Source of the DNA: Bacteroidota bacterium
Lineage (GTDB): Bacteria > Bacteroidota > Bacteroidia > Chitinophagales > Chitinophagaceae
DNA length: 9,024 bases
Assembly (NCBI GenBank): GCA_023423835.1
Contig: JAFAEW010000122.1
Span: 1 to 9,024, forward strand
Reading direction: 5' to 3'
The position numbers and the translations under genes were made by a program. Each line of letters opens with the position of its first letter. Position 1 is the first letter of the stretch. Shown one piece after another: positions 7,296-9,024 of the stretch. Under the pieces are notes generated by a model that ran no database searches, had not been told where the DNA came from, and saw nothing but the letters and a program-made list of their open reading frames with translations.

Positions 7296-7724
7296 ATGCG
7301 ACTCCTGATTATTCTACTGTCCCTGCTCCTGTTTCGCCCTGCGATGGCCGCGGGCAACAAAACCGATAAAGCCGTGATAAAGTGTTTTGCCGAGTACATA
7401 GGAAATCAGAATGCCAAATTAAAGACGAATATCCGGATAACCAGGGTTTCCTACGGCAAGGTTGAACTCAAGGGAATTGCAATTAATACGGGAAAGAAAA
7501 AAGGAATTATTTTTTGGTGTAATCCAAACAACTATTCCATGGAAACGGGGCTGTTACGACAAAAATTGCATAACACGCACACCGTAAACTGCTGCCTCAT
7601 ATTCATAGATGAGGAAGGCAATGCAGTGAGTTACATCGTTATGGAATCGACGCAGTCTTATTGCATCTACCGGCTGATATCACCGGGAAAGCTGAAGCTG
7701 AAAAAAACAATCTTTAAACTTTGA
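7296..7724 (+). CDS. Small exported cysteine-rich protein B1, function unknown
   Basis: This 142-residue protein has the signal peptide MRLLIILLSLLLFRPAMA, probably cut after residue 18. I do not recognise the family. The mature protein is basic and has five cysteines (C30, C75, C99, C100, C123), unusual beside the Cys-poor A1 and A2, so disulfides are possible in the periplasm. The segment after the signal (NKTDKAVIKCFAEY ... NAKLKT) resembles the same segment of B2 (GKSDQRAVKFFRSY ... NAKAFKT), suggesting a very divergent paralog. The end LIFIDEEGNAVSYIVMES resembles the AVHxI...E.D.xM segment of the A proteins, so a common PepSY-like fold is conceivable. It follows A1 in the same direction and ends 6 bp before a hairpin terminator, so A1-B1 is probably one transcript. 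The ATG at 7296 is the only start that gives a complete signal peptide. Confidence 0.72.
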   Translation: MRLLIILLSLLLFRPAMAAGNKTDKAVIKCFAEYIGNQNAKLKTNIRITRVSYGKVELKGIAINTGKKKGIIFWCNPNNYSMETGLLRQKLHNTHTVNCCLIFIDEEGNAVSYIVMESTQSYCIYRLISPGKLKLKKTIFKL

Positions 7725-7730
7725 GCAGCG

Positions 7731-7757
7731 AAAACCCGTCTTTCGAAGATGGGTTTT
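7731..7757. terminator. Bidirectional terminator between convergent genes
   Basis: A 12-bp stem (7731-7742 with 7746-7757) has one G-T wobble and a 3-nt TCG loop. AAAACCC pairs with GGGTTTT at the base. It is placed exactly between the B1 stop (7724) and the stop of the minus-strand DUF2945 gene (7758). The U-tract on either side is only four T, so it may be imperfectly efficient. Confidence 0.75.
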
Positions 7758-7964
7758 CTATTGCACTAACTGTAAAGCAGATTCTTTATGTGCAGCAATG
7801 TGATCGCTCTTATCGCTCTTTATTTCGTATTGCGGTTCCCTGGGAGATGCATGATGGGTGTAGCCTTTGTAATCGAAGTTTTGGGTATGAATCCTGATTA
7901 TTTTTCCCGTTACATATCCTGCTTCTGAATTCCATTTTACGTGATCCCCTATTTTGAATTTCAT
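7758..7964 (-). CDS. DUF2945 / HVA1 Tudor-type small protein
   Basis: This is a 68-residue cytoplasmic protein with no signal peptide. It matches the short DUF2945 family, later named the hypervirulence-associated TUDOR domain. It has FKIGDHVKWNSEAGYVTGKI (3-22), a KG.T.HAS segment (33-40), and the conserved ending PQYEIKSDKSDHIAAHK (44-60). The name comes from a fungal protein; the bacterial function is unknown. A small beta-barrel that binds nucleic acid or protein is the reasonable guess. The length is full for the family. It is oriented against the flanking exported-protein genes and has its own likely promoter, the exact -7 box at 7991-7998, so it seems to be an independent unit. The ATG at 7964 gives the standard MKFKIGD start. 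Confidence 0.9.
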   Translation of the reverse strand: MKFKIGDHVKWNSEAGYVTGKIIRIHTQNFDYKGYTHHASPREPQYEIKSDKSDHIAAHKESALQLVQ

Positions 7965-7969
7965 GGCTT

Positions 7970-7977
7970 TAGATTTT
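7970..7977 (+). promoter_or_regulatory. Possible -7 element for the A2-B2 pair
   Basis: TAGATTTT matches TAnnTTTG at seven of eight positions on the plus strand. It would give a 5' leader of about 45 bases to the ATG at 8027, or about 27 to the TTG at 8009. The nearest upstream TTG (7954-7956) is too close to be a standard -33 element. The support is the position and the 7/8 match only. Confidence 0.3.
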
Positions 7978-7990
7978 TAAATGACACTTC

Positions 7991-7998
7991 CAAATCTA
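7991..7998 (-). promoter_or_regulatory. Bacteroidota-type -7 element of the DUF2945 gene
   Basis: On the minus strand this reads TAGATTTG, an exact TAnnTTTG match and identical to the element before the aminotransferase gene. It lies 26 bp before the ATG at 7964, predicting a leader of about 20 bases. No -33 TTG is evident. It faces the candidate plus-strand element at 7970-7977, so the two promoters would overlap. Confidence 0.55.
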
Positions 7999-8026
7999 CT
8001 GCCGGAATTTGTTATTCCAGGTTTTA

Positions 8027-8479
8027 ATGATGGTGTCACTGCTATTGGCCATTGCACCGGCTCTGTTTGCCAGGCCGGGTAAAACAAAACACAACTTATA
8101 TCTGCAGCTAAAATCCGTTGCTTCATCCGATCAATTAAATTGGAAGGATGAAGACAATTACCGGACGGCTTCATTTGATCTGTCCGGGAAATCGGTTTCA
8201 ATATTTGAGGATAAAGACAATCAGCAATTGATTGGTTTTGATATTCCATATGATTTAAATAAAATACCATCGTCAATTACTGAAGCAGTTGCAAAGAAAT
8301 ATCCCGGCAGCTCAATCGCTGATGCGGTTCATTACATCGATGAAAATGGAAACGAATATGATTATGCGATGATAAAACAAAAAAAAGAAAACCTTGTGTT
8401 TCGGATCAAAAAAGGTAAAGCAACCTATTTTGGAAAATCAACTGACGCCAGCGATATTCATTCCGGCTTCCCTAATTGA
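8027..8479 (+). CDS. Small exported protein A2, PepSY-like paralog of A1
   Basis: This is a 150-residue protein (from the ATG at 8027) that aligns with A1 over its whole mature length. Shared landmarks in order are DQLNWK (36-40, A1 QLKW), the GK-S-F strand (54-60), LIGF (68-71), KYPG (91-94), AVHYI (100-104), a G-E-D-M segment, and KATYFGK (131-137). It has a 13-residue tail after the YFGK end (STDASDIHSGFPN) that A1 lacks. The N-terminus is odd: MMVSLLLAIAPALFA is hydrophobic and cleavable but has no Lys or Arg before the core. An in-frame TTG at 8009 would add six residues (LFQVL between the Met residues) and aligns better in length with the A1 signal peptide, but still without a positive charge. 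The next in-frame codon upstream of note is a stop at 7982. The start is therefore uncertain. It is followed 23 bp later by B2. Confidence 0.75.
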   Translation: MMVSLLLAIAPALFARPGKTKHNLYLQLKSVASSDQLNWKDEDNYRTASFDLSGKSVSIFEDKDNQQLIGFDIPYDLNKIPSSITEAVAKKYPGSSIADAVHYIDENGNEYDYAMIKQKKENLVFRIKKGKATYFGKSTDASDIHSGFPN

Positions 8480-8502
8480 GGAAACGATTTAAAACATCGT
8501 TT

Positions 8503-8922
8503 ATGAAACGGTTAATTTTATTGATTTTTCTTTTCGTTTGTATTCAGCAGTACGCAGTAGCGAGGGGAAAAAGCGATCAACGCGCAGTTAAATTTTTCAG
8601 GAGTTACAAACACAATTTAAGAAACGCAAAAGCGTTCAAAACAGAATGTTACAAGAACGCCGACCTTAATGTCTTTGAGATACAGCGAAAGAAAAACAGC
8701 AAATTCCTTTTCCGGATAAATGAGATCAATATTCCAGATGAAGCCGAATCATCAATAGCTTTAGCCTTTCCCGGATTTCAGTTGGAAGGTTACTACCTGC
8801 TCCTCACGAATGACAGCAATTGTAGTTTTGCGATTTTGAAAAAAGATCGCCACTATTTCCTGCTAAAAATGGTCGACCTGCAAAACGTTCGCATCATCAA
8901 AACAGAAAAGTCACATCGATAA
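8503..8922 (+). CDS. Small exported basic protein B2, function unknown
   Basis: This 139-residue protein has the signal peptide MKRLILLIFLFVCIQQYAVA, probably cut after residue 20. I do not recognise the family by name. The mature part is strongly basic. RGKSDQRAVKFFRSY and NAKAFKT resemble the matching part of B1. INIPDEAESSIALAFPGFQLE (76-95) matches the LP/IP-helix-KYPG region of the A proteins (A2: KIPSSITEAVAKKYPG), and it is followed by three strand-like segments as in A1 and A2. This suggests B2 has the same PepSY-like fold, as an inference. An in-frame TTG at 8476 overlaps the A2 stop in a TTGA arrangement and would add nine residues with four basic ones. I prefer the ATG at 8503 because it gives a standard signal peptide. 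Only 23 bp separate it from A2, so the two are very likely co-transcribed, and a strong terminator follows. Confidence 0.75.
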   Translation: MKRLILLIFLFVCIQQYAVARGKSDQRAVKFFRSYKHNLRNAKAFKTECYKNADLNVFEIQRKKNSKFLFRINEINIPDEAESSIALAFPGFQLEGYYLLLTNDSNCSFAILKKDRHYFLLKMVDLQNVRIIKTEKSHR

Positions 8923-8957
8923 CCGGAAAGAGAATTAGCCTTTGCTTGAGTATGATT

Positions 8958-8992
8958 AAAAAGGCGGTCTCCATATTGGAACCGCCTTTTTT
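8958..8992. terminator. Strong bidirectional intrinsic terminator
   Basis: An 11-bp perfect stem AAAAAGGCGGT/ACCGCCTTTTT (8958-8968 with 8981-8991) has an inner TCC/GGA extension and an ATATT loop. Six T (8987-8992) follow on the plus strand and five on the minus strand. It ends A2-B2 transcription from the left and tRNA transcription from the right. Confidence 0.9.
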
Positions 8993-8994
8993 AG

Positions 8995-9024
8995 TGACCC
9001 CGTCAGGATTCAAACCTGAAACCT
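8995..9024 (-). tRNA. 3' end of a tRNA, probably tRNA-Arg, cut by the window edge
   Basis: On the minus strand the T-arm is TCAGG/CCTGA around a 7-base loop TTTGAAT (9003-9019). It is followed by the acceptor 3' strand CGGGGTC (8996-9002) and discriminator A (8995). The next bases are CTA, so CCA is not encoded, as usual in Bacteroidota. The 5' end would read GACCCCG, the acceptor I associate with tRNA-Arg in this phylum, but the anticodon is off-window, so the identity is a guess. The loop has T where C56 is nearly universal. A terminator hairpin follows immediately. Confidence 0.75.

Noticed and set aside
8476..8502. TTG at 8476 as the start of B2, overlapping the A2 stop codon.
   Set aside because: The ATG at 8503 gives a normal signal peptide; TTG starts are rarer. 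The overlap is noted but is not needed to explain the gene.
8995..9024. tRNA 3' end as an attachment site for an integrated element covering the exported-protein cluster.
   Set aside because: No integrase and no repeated copy of the tRNA end were seen in the window, and the genes look like ordinary lineage-specific genes.

Overview
The window looks like chromosomal DNA of a member of the Bacteroidota, most likely in or near the Chitinophagaceae or Sphingobacteria. Four things point there. The partial FabI has the N-terminal sequence typical of that phylum. The upstream regions lack clear Shine-Dalgarno sequences and carry TAnnTTTG-type -7 boxes. The tRNA end at the right edge encodes no CCA. 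The small MKK-type exported proteins on the right resemble families that are abundant in Chitinophagaceae. No mobile element, CRISPR array, integrase or toxin-antitoxin pair was seen.

Left two thirds (1-5719) is a run of minus-strand housekeeping genes. In transcription order from right to left they are a Nif3/DUF34 dinuclear-metal protein, a coiled-coil C4 zinc-ribbon protein closed by a clear intrinsic terminator, an exported TPR-rich protein, the DNA-repair ATPase RecN, and the N-terminal half of the enoyl-ACP reductase FabI, which runs off the left edge. Nif3 and the zinc-ribbon gene form a likely two-gene operon, a pairing found in many bacteria. At 5720-5779 the direction switches through a short divergent intergenic region. 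It holds an inverted repeat and an exact -7 box only a few bases before the start of a plus-strand class IV aminotransferase (PabC-like) gene, so that mRNA is probably leaderless or nearly so.

Right third (6650-8925) is the accessory part. It has two plus-strand pairs of small signal-peptide proteins, A1-B1 (6829-7724) and A2-B2 (8027-8922). A1 and A2 are clear paralogs of a PepSY-like type. B1 and B2 appear to be very divergent relatives of each other and perhaps of the A proteins. A minus-strand DUF2945/Tudor-type gene sits between the pairs and is separated from B1 by a bidirectional hairpin terminator. This duplicated exported-protein module is the least explained part of the window. The window closes with a strong bidirectional terminator and the 3' end of a minus-strand tRNA, probably tRNA-Arg, whose T-loop appears to have U in place of the nearly universal C56.
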